In this document: one piece after another, positions 38,783 through 51,948 of the stretch
How the letters are laid out: every line of letters begins with the position of its first letter
Numbering within the stretch: the first letter of the stretch is position 1
Assembly (NCBI GenBank): GCA_017506865.1
Contig: JAFCMP010000031.1
Location: forward strand, 124,001 to 188,000
From: Tribonema minus
Lineage: Eukaryota > Sar > Xanthophyceae > Tribonematales > Tribonemataceae
Direction: 5' to 3'
DNA: 64,000 nucleotides
Translations under genes and position numbers: made by a program
The notes under the pieces: generated by a model
The model's database searches: none
The model's input: the letters and a program-made list of their open reading frames with translations, nothing else
What the model was told of the DNA's origin: nothing

Positions 38783-39394
38783 GTGAGGCGCCCTCTCTCC
38801 TCTTTTCAGCTGCAACGGCGAAATTCAACAACGGTCGGAAGTTTAAGTTCAATCTTGAACATCATCGTGCACCACCGCACCTGGACGCTATCCTACTTTG
38901 GAAGTGTTGTGATCGGCGCCATCTCTTGCTTCCTGTACCTTGTGCTGCACTGGTGTAGTGCAGCTGCAGCAGCCAGGAGACCCGGTTGCGTCTTGCTCAA
39001 GTGCTCTGTGACGAGTCAAAAGCCGGAGGGCTAGGATATTTGCATCCCCTGCAGCATCCATGCCAGGATACGTATGACAAAAGGTGAGCTACATGACCGT
39101 GCACATGTGGTGCTGCGTAGCCGCTGAGTGTGTCGTTACCGCGCGAAAGCTGTTGACCATCTCCGAGGGTGCGCAGGAATCGCAGGAATCGCAGTGCAGG
39201 TTCCGGTCGCTCTGCACATGCCTCGATCAGTGTCGAGACACCTTCGCAAGCCGATGTGCTGGCCGACGCATAGCATCTCACAGCCATGTCGCGCTCTTCG
39301 TCTGAGAGTTCTGTGCTGCCTGCCGCTGCTGCTGGCCGCAGGGTCGGCTCCCTCCATCGGCGTGCTCGAGCAGGAGGGGAGCCCGCTGCTCAGG

Positions 39395-42300
39395 ATGACG
39401 TCCCAGCAGCCGGGGCATGTGAAACGCGTCTTCAGGGACATGTTCACGCTGAAGCCGTTGCGTGTCATCCACGCCGAGGAGAGCTGTCAGGAGCTGGAGA
39501 GGACGCTCGGTGAGCAGTGCACCGGCATGAGCTGCAATCAATGCAATGTAAGCTGATGGCGGAGGCCTGATACACGCGCCGCAGCAACACATGCAGTTAT
39601 GCTGTTGTTGGCAGGCGTGCATGCCCCGATGCACAGCACATGCGTGCATGCGCTGCTGCTCTGCTGCGCCCAACGACAGGCGGCGCCCCTACCATCCGCG
39701 GTCACACAGACCCTCACCCTCCAATGCCATCACACACACACCCCTCGCAGGCCTCTGGGACCTCGTCGCGATAGGCATCGGCGGCACCATCGGCAGCGGC
39801 GTGTTTGTCATGTGCGGCCTGATAGGGGGCGAGGTGGCGGGACCCGCGGGGGTCTTCAGCTGGCTAGTCGCTGGTCTGGGGTGCCTGCTGTCGGGCGTGG
39901 CGTTTGCGGAGATGTCGAGCCTGGTGCCGTCCGCAGGCTCAGCGTACGCCTACGCGTACGTGGCGCTGGGGGAGCTGCCCGCCGTGGTCATCGCCTGGTG
40001 AGCTCACGCTTCGCGGCACTCGCGCGATTCATTGCTGTGGTGGAGGCATTTGGAAGGCATGGGGTGTGTGGTAAGCGTAGTGCTGTCGGCCTGATCTGTG
40101 GCGTACGCGCGTGCGCGCTTTGGCTGTGACTGCGCGCGCTGCTACCGGCGCAGTGCGGCATGCCGCTGTGTGTGTGCCGCCGCTAGCAGCCATGCCTTGC
40201 CATGACTTGAGGGCAGCTCATTGCCATAAACTCTAGCGGAGTCACCACGACCATCTGTGTCATTCGAAATGCTGAGGACTAGGTCAGGCTGCAACCGCAA
40301 GTGTGTTGGCGTGGCTGATCGCTACGGTCACTGCGCGGCGAGATGCTTGATGCTGAGCGGATCATGGCTGTAAGGACGCAGGCTGAACCTTGCATGTTGT
40401 CCCCAGCGTTGAGTTGGAGTTGAAGTTGCACTTCTGCGGTGGTGACACTCCCCCCCATTTAACTTTACTTGGTGCGCATATTTTTATTTGTGCGCATATT
40501 TGAAAGTATTTGCTACTGTCGAAGACCTTCACAGCGCAAGACCATGTCTGTTGCCATGCACATCAGATGCATTTTGCGGGACCGCTGGTATCATTAAAAG
40601 TGCCCACGTTTGGGCCCCTCGTTGCGGTGACTGCTCAAGCAGCGAGAGGAGGTGCAGCGTCTGCAAGAGATGATCGGATCCTTTTTCAGCTGATGAGGTT
40701 TGGAACCCGTCTACTAGTTTAAGCCGCCCTTGAATGCGCTTATGTCATAATTGTAGTCACGCAGCATACGCTGCGCAGCTCACATGCGGCCAATGCCGTC
40801 TCAAAGTGTTGCCCCGGCACCGAAGCTGCGGCCACCTAGGCCGATTACAGGCTGGGTCAGGGTCTTCGACAGTTTCTCTTGGCAATTGATGCAGTCGGCA
40901 GCAGAGGCTTTACCCATTGCGCTGGGTCCGCATGGCAGGCTCGTGCTGCAGCGTGTGCCCGGAAATGGTGGGCCGAATCTCTGATCCAAACCCCACAAGC
41001 ATGTTGCATGTTCAAGCTCAGCGGTTTCATGACCGTCAGTGCTGAAAACCTGACGGGTTCACTCCAAGGCGCACATAACCTTTGTTGAACAGTGGCCGTT
41101 GGTCCCGCTTCGGGCTCACACATGTAGACCAGCTCGCTTGAACATTGAACCAAGTGGAGGCAATAACATCTACAAAGTAGTGACTCGGAGCTTGGTCTCA
41201 GCTTTCACACGCACCTTGTCAGCAGGTTTCGCGTGTGCTGTGGGCTATCATGCTATGATTCAGTCCTGGACGGTACTTCCTGCAGCACAATGACCTTTGC
41301 CAGATGCAGTGAGGTTCTGTGATGACCGCACAGTTGTCGCGGTGGCCTTGGCCGAACCAGGTTATCTGTGCAGCACCACATGTCTTGCGCAAGCGCAGCA
41401 GCTGTTGCGTGAGTCGCGTCAAGTGCTGTGGATGAAGGGTTGTCCGGAGGGGGATGGGCTGCGCGGCGAAGCGCGTACGTTAGCACGTCCGGTGTGCATT
41501 GACTGCGTGTCACTGCAGCAGCGCTCAATGGCTGTCACAGCGTGCGACGCAGCAACAGTGCTCGACCGCCACAAAGGCGCAGGCATCACCACACTCCACT
41601 GCTCCGCAGTGAGCTCTGCACTAGATGTCACCTTAGATTGCCAGATCCAAAGCGAGCTGCCGTAGACGTCACTCACACTGCCGAGCTCACGCCCATGCTT
41701 GTGGCACGCGCGCGCCCTCCTCCTCTGCACGCGCAGGTGCCTGTCGCTGGAGTACGGCATCAGCTCCGCGGCAATTGCGCGCAACTGGGGGGACAAGGTA
41801 TGTAGGTACCCTGCGTTGGTGCCTCTGCAGCGTCGCGCCTCGAACACGGCCGCGCATCGCGCGCCCTGGCCCGCCCAGCGGTGTGGGCGCCGCACGCGCG
41901 CGGCTGTCGTCGCTAGAGGCGTCGACCGTTGCTGAGCTGTGGACTCTGGTGGCTGTGCTGAACATAGCTGTGCAGAGGCAGCACTCGACCTGTAGAGGCG
42001 ATGCTCACGTGAGGGGCGCGCCACACCCCGGGGTTTGGGTTAAGGTTTGCCACGCGCGTCAAGACTGCAGCTCTGTCGTCTGGTACACACACTGGTGCGA
42101 TGTAGGGGCCAGGGGCCGTGTGCAACGGCCGCGGTGCGTTGTGCCGCGCGCTGTCGCAGCTGCGGCGGCGGCGGCGGCCGCGACCCAGAGGTTTGTGCCC
42201 CGCTTGCCCGTCCTGACGACAGGCCGTGGGTCGCGCGCAACTGCGCAGCCCAATGCAGCAGTGCTCATGTAGCGCGCCGTCGAGCTCTCCTCGTACCGCC

Positions 42301-45300
42301 AGCGGAGCCGCGAGCACAGCGCAGGTCTCCATCTTTCGCGCCGCGCTGTGTCCCGCTGCTGCCAACGTCTGCAGCGTTTGCACAAACAGTCGTTCCTTGT
42401 CGCCACCAGCGTACTGCTGACCGCCGCTCCGCACCGAGGCCGCTGCACCCCACAACACCTCCCCGCCCCCCCCCCCCCCCCCCCCGCAGGTGTCCAACTT
42501 CCTCAGCGCGTGGGGGTTCAGCGACGCCGACGGCGACGAGCCCTTCACCTTCGGCGGCATCAACCTCTTCAGCGCCGCGCTGCAGCTGGCCTGCGTCGGC
42601 GTCGTCCTGTGCGGCGCCAATGCGTCCAAGATTGTGGTCAACTTCTTCTGCGTGCTCAAGGTGAGGCGGCGGCGCGCGGCGGCGGGGCGCAAGCCCTGTG
42701 CAGTGCTCATGATAGAGTATGACGACCGCAGTGACGCACTGGCATATCATCTGTTGAATGCGTAGTCGAGGTGATTGGGTCGAGTTGAGCCGAGCTTCAC
42801 AGCGCTGAGCACTGCTATCAATGTATAGTCTAGGTTTGTATACTGTGGTCAATTGCAACGAGCAGGGGGGGGGTGCAGCGCCGCGTGCTCAGCCAGGCGT
42901 ATGGCGATGCAATCGCGTCACTCGCGGAGAGGCGCACGTGCACAGGCCACTTTCAGGCGAGAGTCGCAGGACTGCAGCGACACAATGCTGCAGCATTGCT
43001 CAGACAACAAACACGCTGCTGCAGTACTGCTCAAGCAACGCGAGCGCTGCAAATTCTCACCTGAAAGTGGCCTGCGCACGCGTGCCTCTCCGCGAGTGCC
43101 CGCGATTGCATTGGCGTGCGCCTGCTCAAGCACGCGGCGCTGCGCCTGCCCCTGCGCGTTGCGGCGCTGAGCACTGGTGCCAGTGCGTAATAACGGGGGC
43201 GCTGTACGAGCGCCTCGCACCAGCTCCCCGGTGCAGGTGGTGAGCAAGTCCTGGGAGGTCATCGCCCCACATGTGGTCCTATCCCCAACCCTAACCCTAG
43301 GTACCGCAAGAGCTGCCCGTGGTGAGTTGCGGCTGAGCGCTGTCTGTCGGTCTTTGAACTTCAATTTGAAGTACCTGTCATCATGACCATTGTTTAGTGT
43401 GTCAACATCGCAGGCCAACTGCACCAGCTGGCATGCACGCAGAACTGCCGCCGCTAACCGCCTCTGGGCCCTGCTGTGCCGTGCCATGCCGTGCCGCGCG
43501 CCGCAGCTCTTCCTGATTGCGTTCATGATCTGCACCGCAGTGTCGCTGCGCAACGGCGACAACCTGATGCCCTTCGCGGTGAGTGCCACACGCTGCAGCA
43601 ATAAACACACTGACCTGGTCCAATTGCGTGCATGCCGGCCTGCTGTGCATGCATCTCAAAGTGAGAGCATGCGGCGGTAACGTGCAGCTTGCACTGGTGT
43701 ATATGTGTTCCATCTTGGCACACAACAAAGAGACGCACATGTGCATGTGTCTGCATATGTGCACTCCGCATGCGACGCATTGATGGACCCCCCCCCTCTC
43801 TCCCCCCCGCGCGTCACGTCGCCCCCCGCAGCCGTTCGGCCTGCCCAACGTGCTCATAGGCTCCGTTCTCGGCACATGACGCACTCATGCACGCTGACAT
43901 ATACGTGTGATTTGAACGTTGTCAAGGTCACATACCTTGCACCATGCAGACACCCATCTACACATGTAGACAACTTCACACCACCACCTCAAATGCCCCC
44001 CCCCCCCCCCCCCCTCTGTGTGTCGTCGCCACCCCCCCCCCCAGCCATTCGGCCTGCCCGGCGTCCTCAAGGGCTCCATCTCGCCACATGGCACAGATGC
44101 GCCCACACACGCACACATACGATTTGATATCGCCAAGCATACGTAGTGAAGTACGCAGACCAGACGCCTACTGTACACACAGAAATGCATGCCACCACGC
44201 TGGATGCCTGCCCCACCCATTCGTGTCTTCTGTGCGTCGCCGCACCCCCCCCCCCAGCCGTTCGGCCTGCCAGGTGTCCTCAAGGGCTCCATCTCGGCCT
44301 TCTTCGGGTTCCTCGGCTTCGACGAGGTGTGCCTGCTGTCCGCAGAGACGCGCGACCCGCACAGGAACGTGCCGCTGAGCCTCTTCATCTCCATCGCCGT
44401 CGTCACGGGCGTGTACGCGTTCGCCGCGATCGCGCTCTCGGGCGTCGTGCCCAGCGACCAGCTGGACCCCGACAGGTGAGATCGCGCGCCGCCGTATATG
44501 TATGCGGAGCGATGCTGCTGCTGCTGCTGCTGCTGCTGCCGCCGCCGCTGCCCGCGCTGACGCACTACGTGGGAATGCCAGTGATTGCTGCCTATTCTGG
44601 CCCAAGGAGGGCGCCGAGCATGCTTGCACTCATTGCTTGTGCTGCTGCCTCCGCTGCTGCTGCTGCTGCTGCTGCTGCCGCTGCTGCCGCCGCCCTCAGC
44701 GGCTTCACCGTGGCCTTCAAGCAGCGCGGCCTCACGTGGGCGTACGAGGTCACGGCCGTCGGCGAGATCGTCACGCTGCCGCTGGTGGTGTTGGTGTCGT
44801 TCATTGCGCAGCCGCGCCTGCTGTACGCAATGGCCGAGGACGGCCTGCTGCCCAAGATGTTTGCCGAGGTGAGACGGCGCTCTCAACTCTTGATGCGGAG
44901 GACAGATGGTGCTTGGTTTTCTGTTGTGGTGTTGTTGTACTTGACCAATCGTCGTATCTAACCACTTTGGAGTGCATTTGGAGGGAGCATAGTGGCAGCT
45001 ACAGCCGCTGCGAACGTGTTGCCGCCACACGCTGATACAGCGGGCGGCCAAGCTGCATGCTGCGAATTGCCGTCCGTCACGTGCAGCCAGGAACTATACT
45101 GAAGTGTACATCCTTCATTGTTTGAAACCAGCGCGGATAGCTTGAGTTCATCAAAGTAAGGCGTGCGCCCCCCCCCCCCCCGCCCCCCCCGGCCCCCCCT
45201 CTCGTGATGATGCTTACAGCCACCCAGAAATGGCGCTCGCCGCATTGAAGCTCTGCGCCGCTTTGCAGGACAGGCAGACATTTCTTTCATCAGCTTCGGC

Positions 45301-48300
45301 ATTGCTCAGCATGCACCACACGCCTGAACATAGAGCATGCCCACGGCGGCCGCTGAACTTGCTGCTCGCACGGCGGAGTCAGCTTGACCGTGTGTCCCCT
45401 CTGCCCCCACCCCCCCCCCCCCCCCCGCTCCTCCCCCCCCCCCCCGTTCCTGCCCCCCAAAAACGATCAGGTGGATCGCAACGGCACGCTCTTCAAGGCC
45501 GGCCTTGTGTCAGGCCTTGCGTGCGTGGCGGTGGCGGCGTGTGTGCCTTTCAACCTCGTGGACGACATGATCAGCGCGGGCGTCCTGCTGTGCTTCAACG
45601 CCACCAACTCCTCGCTGCTGGTGAGTCACCCACGGAGTCTCGTGCGTCTTCCCCCTCTCAATCTGGCGAGTCATGGCGGCACCGGCATACATCAAGACAC
45701 ATGCTTTTTTAGATTGCTGAAGCTAGTAGTTTTGTACGGGTCACGTTGTGCTTCCCGTGACACATGCTTATTTAGGTTGCTGAAGCTAGTTGTTTTGTAC
45801 TGGTCACATTGTGCTTCCCGTAGGAATTCAACTTGCATTCAAGGCGCCATCAGCCCCGCGGGTGATTCGCTTCAAACCACTAAGCTGGCAGACCTACCCC
45901 GGCGGCGCTGGTCGGTGTGGCATCGCACTCAGCGTGTGGCGCGCTGCTGCGTGTCCGCACTCTCGCTCCCCCCTCAGGCGGCGAGGGGCGCGCCGGCGCC
46001 GATATATATATTTTTTTCATCATGCGCAGCTCCCACACAGTGCGTCCGGGCAGTTGCGCACGCGCGCGCTGGGTTTCAGCCTTGCTGTGCGAGCGCGGCG
46101 CGGCGCCCGTGGCTCGATACCCCTCTGGTCTGAGACTCTTTGCACAAGCGACCGCCCGCTGCGAGGTCATTGGAGGCAGCAGCGCGCCGTGACGGCACCT
46201 GTGTCCCCGACGCACTACCACACATGCAGCGCCCCAGTGTTGCGCCTCGCGGTTCTGCCGCAGGGCCCGCTTAGTCTTCGCAGCTGGTCTGACAAGGGCG
46301 GCCTGTGAGCCAGGCGCCCGCGCGCATTCCGCCAGCCGTCAACCAGCCCCGGCGTGCGCGCTGTGCCGCTGAGCACTGCCTCCACAGCCGCTTCAATCAC
46401 ACACACCCCGCCGCTGCCGCCACCGCCGCTGCCTCAGGTCATGCGCCACACGGGCGCGCGCGGCGGCGCGGCGGCCAGCGACGGCCGCGTCTGGTCGCCG
46501 CTGGACGACGATGACACCCCCCCTGACGAAGACGACAACGAGTACACCGGCGGCGGCGGCGGCGCCAGCGTCAACGGCTCCGAGAGCGGCTACGGCGGCG
46601 GCGGCGCGCGGCCGCGGCGGCACGCGTCCGGCACTGACTGGGGCGGCGCGCACCGCAGCGGCATGAGCGGCGTCGCCGGCACCGTCGCGATGCTCAACGT
46701 CGTGGGGCTGGCGTCCGCGGCGGCGTGCGCGAATGCAGGTGCGTCAGTGACGGCAGGGGGTGGTGGGGGCGGGGGTTTGCAAGGGGGGGGGGGGGGGGGC
46801 GCATCTGTGTGTTTGACGGCAGGCTCTTGGCGCAGGTTTGCGTCATCGTCACCAACGTAGCAAGGCGCCGAAACCCGCAAAGCATCGCCCTTGCCTGTGA
46901 AGAAGTGCTGCAAGTAGATCGAATCAACGCCAACCTCCTTCATGCATACCCACACACTGAGTGGCACTGTCCACTGCTGCTGCTGCTGATCGCTGCTGGC
47001 ACGTCGCCCCACGCAGACCACCTGGGGCTGTTCAGCGGCACGGCCACCATTGCGGTGACGCTTGGCTTCATCGCCATCACCGCGGCGCTGGCGCGCACGA
47101 CAGGTGCGTTGCGGGGGATGGCGGAGTACCTACTACGGACGCAGCGCCTGCGAACTTTCACTTGAAGTAGTGCTTGAAGTAGAGTTGAGGGCTGCTGCAA
47201 GTTCAAGCCAGCGCGCCCACAGTGCCGCAGTGCTGTGCAGCATTGCTCAGAGCGCGAAGCGCCACGGATGTGCAACGCTGCAGCCATACCATATCTCAAA
47301 TGTTGCCCAGCAGAGCAAGTCTGTGCACCTGCGTAGCTCTGCGCTCAGCTGTCGCGCCCACGACTGCGTGCATCGCACACCTAGCATTAGGGTTAGGGTT
47401 AGCCTGCAGGCCCTCCTAGAAAAGGGTGCCGCTAAGGTTCTGAGACTTCTCTTAGGCTGGCAATAAGCCGACTACGATCAATATAGTATTGGAGGCGTCA
47501 CTGTGCCTTCGCATGCAGATTTAGGTTTGTTAAGGGTAAGCATTAGGGCCTCACACCTAACTCACCCACGCCACACATGACGCCATGTTTGGTTCTGGTG
47601 CGCGCGGCGGCGCAGGCCTCGCAGCAGCGGCAGCAGGCATCTGCCAGTGTCTGAGATGCACGTAACTGCACTGACCACACCTGGATGCACACAAAGGCGA
47701 ACCCTGGGCCATCTGACGCACCTCTCTCTGCCGCTGTGTGCGCGCTATCGTGGCGTTGTCGCGGAGCAGGCCCCGGATCGGCGACGGCAGGCGCAGGTGT
47801 CGCGGCCTATCGCGTGCCTGGCGTTCCGTATGTTCCAGCGCTGGCAATCTGGGTGAGAGCTCAAAAGAGCCTTGCGCAGCACGAGCAGGGAGTGTTGCGC
47901 TCAGTCAGCGTGCCTTTGCCGTTGTTGTTCGCGTTCTTTGTGCGCCGCGTGCGTAAGCAAGTGTTCGCGTTTGGCCCCAGCCGCGGTTCTTTGGCTTGGC
48001 GACTGCCACCAGGGGAGACCTGCGCGACCTGTTGTGACCGCGCTGCATGGTACTTGTGGCTGCACCAGTCTCGTGGCGCCAGGCAGAGGGGGTCAGGGGG
48101 TTGCTGGTGCCACTCACAAGTTGAGGTTGCAGCTCGCACGCAGCCTTCCCGAATGAAGCCATGATTTCAGCAAGCTGAGTGGAGTGGTGGACATCTGCCG
48201 CGTGCGCTGCTGCATGAAGTCGCGCCTTTAGTCGCTCCTCTTGCTGCATGCGCCTGGTGACAATCATGACCAGCTGCAGAAGGCTGGTGCAAAACAGACG

Positions 48301-49256
48301 GGGTGTGTGCCAGGCTCCTGCCACTGCGCCCCCAGCGACATCGCGCAGCTCGTGAGTACATACAGCAATTAAGCCTGAGCACTGATTGGTCCGTGCGCTC
48401 GCTGCTGTTTGCAACGTGGCGCAGGTGAACTGGTTTCTGGTGGCGCAGCTCAACTGGATCGGCGGCGTGAGCCTGCTGGTGTACCTGGCGGCGGGGACGG
48501 CACACTGTGAGTGCGCGCCCGTCGGTGCCGAACAGGCTGTACGAAAGCACTGCAACTCCTAAGGCTAACCAAGTTTTGGCTTGTCAATGAACACCTTCGT
48601 GTTGAGGTGGTCTCCTGTGTTATTCTGTATGTATACACTGATATATGGCATCGGACACGTTGCGCAATCAAAACGCCTCATAGGTGCCACATTTATGCAG
48701 TGGCTCTCCATTCCAGAAGGATGAATCTGCCGGCGTCCGCCGTGGCGGCGGCAGCACAGGTGGACTTGCAGCGCGCAGCGCTGCAGCACCGACGCCAGTG
48801 CAGCCGCGCCGGCGCACCGACGCCAGTGCAGCTGCGCCGGCGGAGACCGCCGCCGCATTTGCTGCCACGGTAGAGTGCAAGCGCAGCACCCTAGCACTGC
48901 TGTATCCCCTTGATCACCCTCAGCGCACTCAAGCAGCGCCCGCGCTGAATTCTGCCGCCGCCGCCGTGCGCCCGCATATCCGTGCAGACCTCCTGTGGGG
49001 CGTGCGCCATAGCGTCGGCAGCACGACGGGCTGGCTGCAGCTGCTGCAGCGCGACGAGGCCGCGCGCCGCGGCGGCGGCGGCAGCGCGGACCAGCAGCAG
49101 GAGATGCGCACAGCGCTGCTGCACAGCGGCAACGGCGCGTCGCCGCCGCCGCCGCAGTCGGCAGCAGCGGCGGCGCTGGCGGATGCCGCCGGCGGCGGCG
49201 GCGATGTCGTGCGCAGGACCCACGCGGGGTCCGTCGGCAGCGGCAGCGTGAGCTGA
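39395..49256 (+). CDS. CAT: Cationic amino-acid transporter (APC superfamily), complete or nearly so, 13 exons
   Basis: Exons: 39395-39509, 39751-39997, 41737-41797, 42490-42660, 43507-43578, 44258-44475, 44700-44868, 45471-45620, 46438-46738, 47017-47103, 47797-47852, 48425-48506, 48988-49256. Phases close, giving about 665 residues. Family signatures: LGLWDLVAIGIGGTIGSGVF at the first membrane span; the SAGSAYAYAYVALGELPAVVIAW span; FFGFLGFDEVCLLSAETRDP; RLLYAMAEDGLLPKMFAE; and the late block VPGVPYVPALAIW. About 14 membrane spans are expected, in the plasma membrane or an endomembrane. The 46438-46738 exon encodes a hydrophilic, Gly- and Asp-rich loop before the last spans. The C-terminal tail is Ala/Gly-rich. 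The start is uncertain: the frame is open upstream of 39395 to about 39128. The intron before exon 44258 carries two truncated copies of that exon's start. Confidence 0.93.
42873..43147. mobile_element. Foldback hairpin in CAT intron 4
   Basis: Inverted arms of about 80-90 bp (42873-42962 and 43056-43147) share 'gcgccgcgtgct', 'gatgcaatcgcg', 'ctcgcggagaggc' and 'aggccactttcagg' in opposite orientation. The spacer is about 93 bp. No coding capacity is seen. Confidence 0.8.
43286..43300. repeat. Short telomere-like CCCTAA block in CAT intron 4
   Basis: Just over two CCCTAA units (CAACCCTAACCCTAG). Confidence 0.6.
43800..44300. repeat. Three-copy acceptor-side duplication at CAT exon 6, 213-bp period
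   Basis: The exon start PFGLPGVLKGS, with its poly(C) run and AG acceptor, occurs at 43832, 44045 and 44258, both steps 213 bp. Only the last copy continues into the full exon. Copies 1 and 2 diverge after about 45 bp and reach in-frame stops (TGA shortly after 43832; TAG about 100 bp after 44045). Confidence 0.95.
45696..45822. repeat. 63-bp tandem duplication in CAT intron 8
   Basis: Two nearly identical units start 'gacacatgct' at 45696 and 45759 and end 'ttgtgcttcccgt'. Confidence 0.9.
47386..47402. repeat. Short telomere-like TTAGGG block in CAT intron 10
   Basis: ATTAGGGTTAGGGTTAG, a little over two units. Confidence 0.65.
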
Positions 49257-51166
49257 TGACGGCAGGCGCGATGCGTCGCCACTGCCGGGGAGGTGGCGGC
49301 GCGAGATGGACGATGTCAATACCACCGGTCGCTGCCGCTCACGCGCTTTCAGTTTGCAGCAGCAGCGGTGCGTGCCAGGGCGCAGGTACATGGGGGGAGA
49401 GGGGGGGTGGCGGCGTAGAGCACGCCGCCGCCGCTGGCCGTATGTGCGGCAGCACCGCGCCCTGCTGGCCGATACTCACGCTGCGGAGCACACGCAGCTT
49501 GCGGTTTCCACAGCAAGCGCCGCTGCAGTGCACTTTTATGCTGCAATTGGCGACCCTGCTGCGCTGTCACCTGCTCGACGCGATCGCGCTGCGTGCACGT
49601 TGCCGGCGCGCGACCATGCGGCCGCCCGCAGCCACTCCACACGGACGTGTCACCTGCGGTGCTGCGCGCGCTGCACTGCGCTCACGGGCGCGCCACAATC
49701 TAGCGTGTGTCGCCTGGGGGCCAAGGCGTGTTGCGAACGCCACGTTACAGGCAGCGCCACAGCGTTTCGTCCGGCGGACAGCCCAGGCACGGCTTGCGTG
49801 CTAGATTTTACATGCGCGGGGCTAGCGCTGGGCACAACTTTACACCACATTTTTATCGACGTACCCGCAGCGAGCGCCATGCAGACGCTGCACAGTTGGT
49901 CGCGAGCCGCGACTTCGCGACCGCTCTGCACACAAATACAAGCGAGGTTTTGCCGTGACGTCCCTTGTTGAGGCGCCTTCTGCGTATGCATGGGATGCGC
50001 GTTGCTCATCTCATGGCGCTGTCGTGCGCCACCCTGACAGTTGAGCGCTGCTGCTGCGTCCCGTCCTGGTGCAGTCACATGTGCAGTCGCATGTCACGGA
50101 GTGCGTCTGATGCGTCCAAGCCGAAGTCGCAGTCATCGCATATCAGCTCTGACCTTGTGGCCTTGTCGATCTGGTGTGCTGTTGATTTGCCATTGAAGGC
50201 CTTCTTCAATCACAGGGATTCTAGCTTGAATCAATCAGAATTTCAGAAAGGCTTTTGTCCGCGCAGCCGTCACGCCATGTCAATTGAAAAATTCAATTTC
50301 ACACTCAAGCAGTCATGCATCAGTGACAGCAGTACAGTGCCAGATGTGTCCACGACACTGAAAAAGAGTCGAGACAACGCAAACCTCTTGGTGGCAGCAT
50401 CATGTCCATGACACTTAAAAAAAAAGTCAAATTTTCGCATGGCTGTTGGTGGCATCATCACATTTGACCAACGCGTATTACTTCAGGTAAAGCAGGTGTT
50501 GGGCACTGGTGCTGTTTGCATCGTAGTCGTATGAACGCTATCTGCACCATTCTCCGGTCATAGCGGCAATCCACAAGGTAATCTGTAAGCCAGGTATGAG
50601 TTGGGTGCCATGATACACAACATCGCTGCCAATGCCGCACTCACACCATTCAAACCTAAGTGCTATCCCATGCACTGTGGCTCGTCAAGCCAGCTGTCAT
50701 TACATTTTGGTCAGCGTTGCCCCTCATGCTTGCTGCGTGATTGCAGCAGCTACTCTTACTGAGGCTTGGCAAGCATCCTGACCATGCATGAAACTTCAAG
50801 GCAGCCATTGTCACCGCCTCCAAACGTGTAGGCGCATAGCTGTTACTAAAATCAAAAACTGTTGCTGAGCCGTTCATGGAGGACGCGCCACGCTGATAAC
50901 ATACACGATGGATGCTTCAAAGCTGGCGCAGCTACTCTAATCCAACATTTTCAGAACCTGCCCAAGACTGATCACCAAGACGCAGGCTACAGCCTGAGTA
51001 GCTAGATCTCCTGCTGACGTGCAGGTGTGCACAAAGGATTCCGTGTCGAGGGAGAGGGAGCCGCCACAGTCACTGCTGAATATCATCAACCAGCTCGGTC
51101 ATCTCTATTCTCTGATGTGTGTAGTTGCCGCACACAGCCTTTATAAACAGATGCTCAAGCAGCGTG

Positions 51167-51204
<38 letters not shown>

Positions 51205-51948
51205 ACTACCCTGATCCACTGGCAGATGCCGTTGGCATTCACCGTGACGGCTTCGAGGCGGCGCATCATGGCTGTGGGGCAAGGACCACCCACTTGCAGA
51301 CCTCTTGACCACTGTGCAAGTTGTCGCCATTGCCGGAGGTGCTTGTTTGGAGCACCCGCAGCGCACGTGGGACATCGGAGAGGCTACCAACGGGGACGCA
51401 GATGTCATTTACACGACGATCAAAACACCGCCGCAGTTAACGAGGGCCTCAGGTGTGAGCCAGTTATTACTCTTGGCACGTCACCAGTTCCTTTGCTTCG
51501 CCAGTCCTGACGTGCCGAACTATTCGTACGGGCACTTGCGAGCGGGCACCAGCTTAGCAACTGCTGCAGGCCTACAGTCACCCTTCAGGCCATCGCCCAC
51601 TGCGGCTGTGTTTTAATTCTTCTGTGAACGACCTCTCCATTGGTAGCCTCCCTCGATCTCCCACGTGCGGGTGCTCCACACCTCTGGTAATGGCGACATT
51701 GGCGACATTAGCGGTCAAAAGGTCTGGCTGGTCATCTGGATCAGGGTAGTGCAGCAGCAGCAGCAGAGAGCACAATACCACGTCAATACCACGCCGACGC
51801 GCACTGTCGACTCGCCATTTTACTTTTGTCGACTTCGCATTTTTTTAGGTGCAGGCTGCAGCAGAATAAAGTAGAAGCAGCAGAGCAGCAGAAGCACTGC
51901 TACAGCAGCAGCAGCAGCAGTAGCAGCTGCAGCAGCAGGCAGGGGACT
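49257..51948. other. Intergenic, no gene recognised
   Basis: Short open frames only, without conserved motifs. GC content falls in the 50-51 kb part. A (CTG)n microsatellite lies at about 51168-51204. Confidence 0.6.
51168..51204. repeat. (CTG)n microsatellite
   Basis: About twelve uninterrupted CTG triplets. Confidence 0.95.

Noticed and set aside
39286..39513. Frame starting MSRSSSESSV at the CAT 5' end
   Set aside because: It is out of frame with ESCQELERTLG/LWDLVAIG, which is the conserved transporter start.
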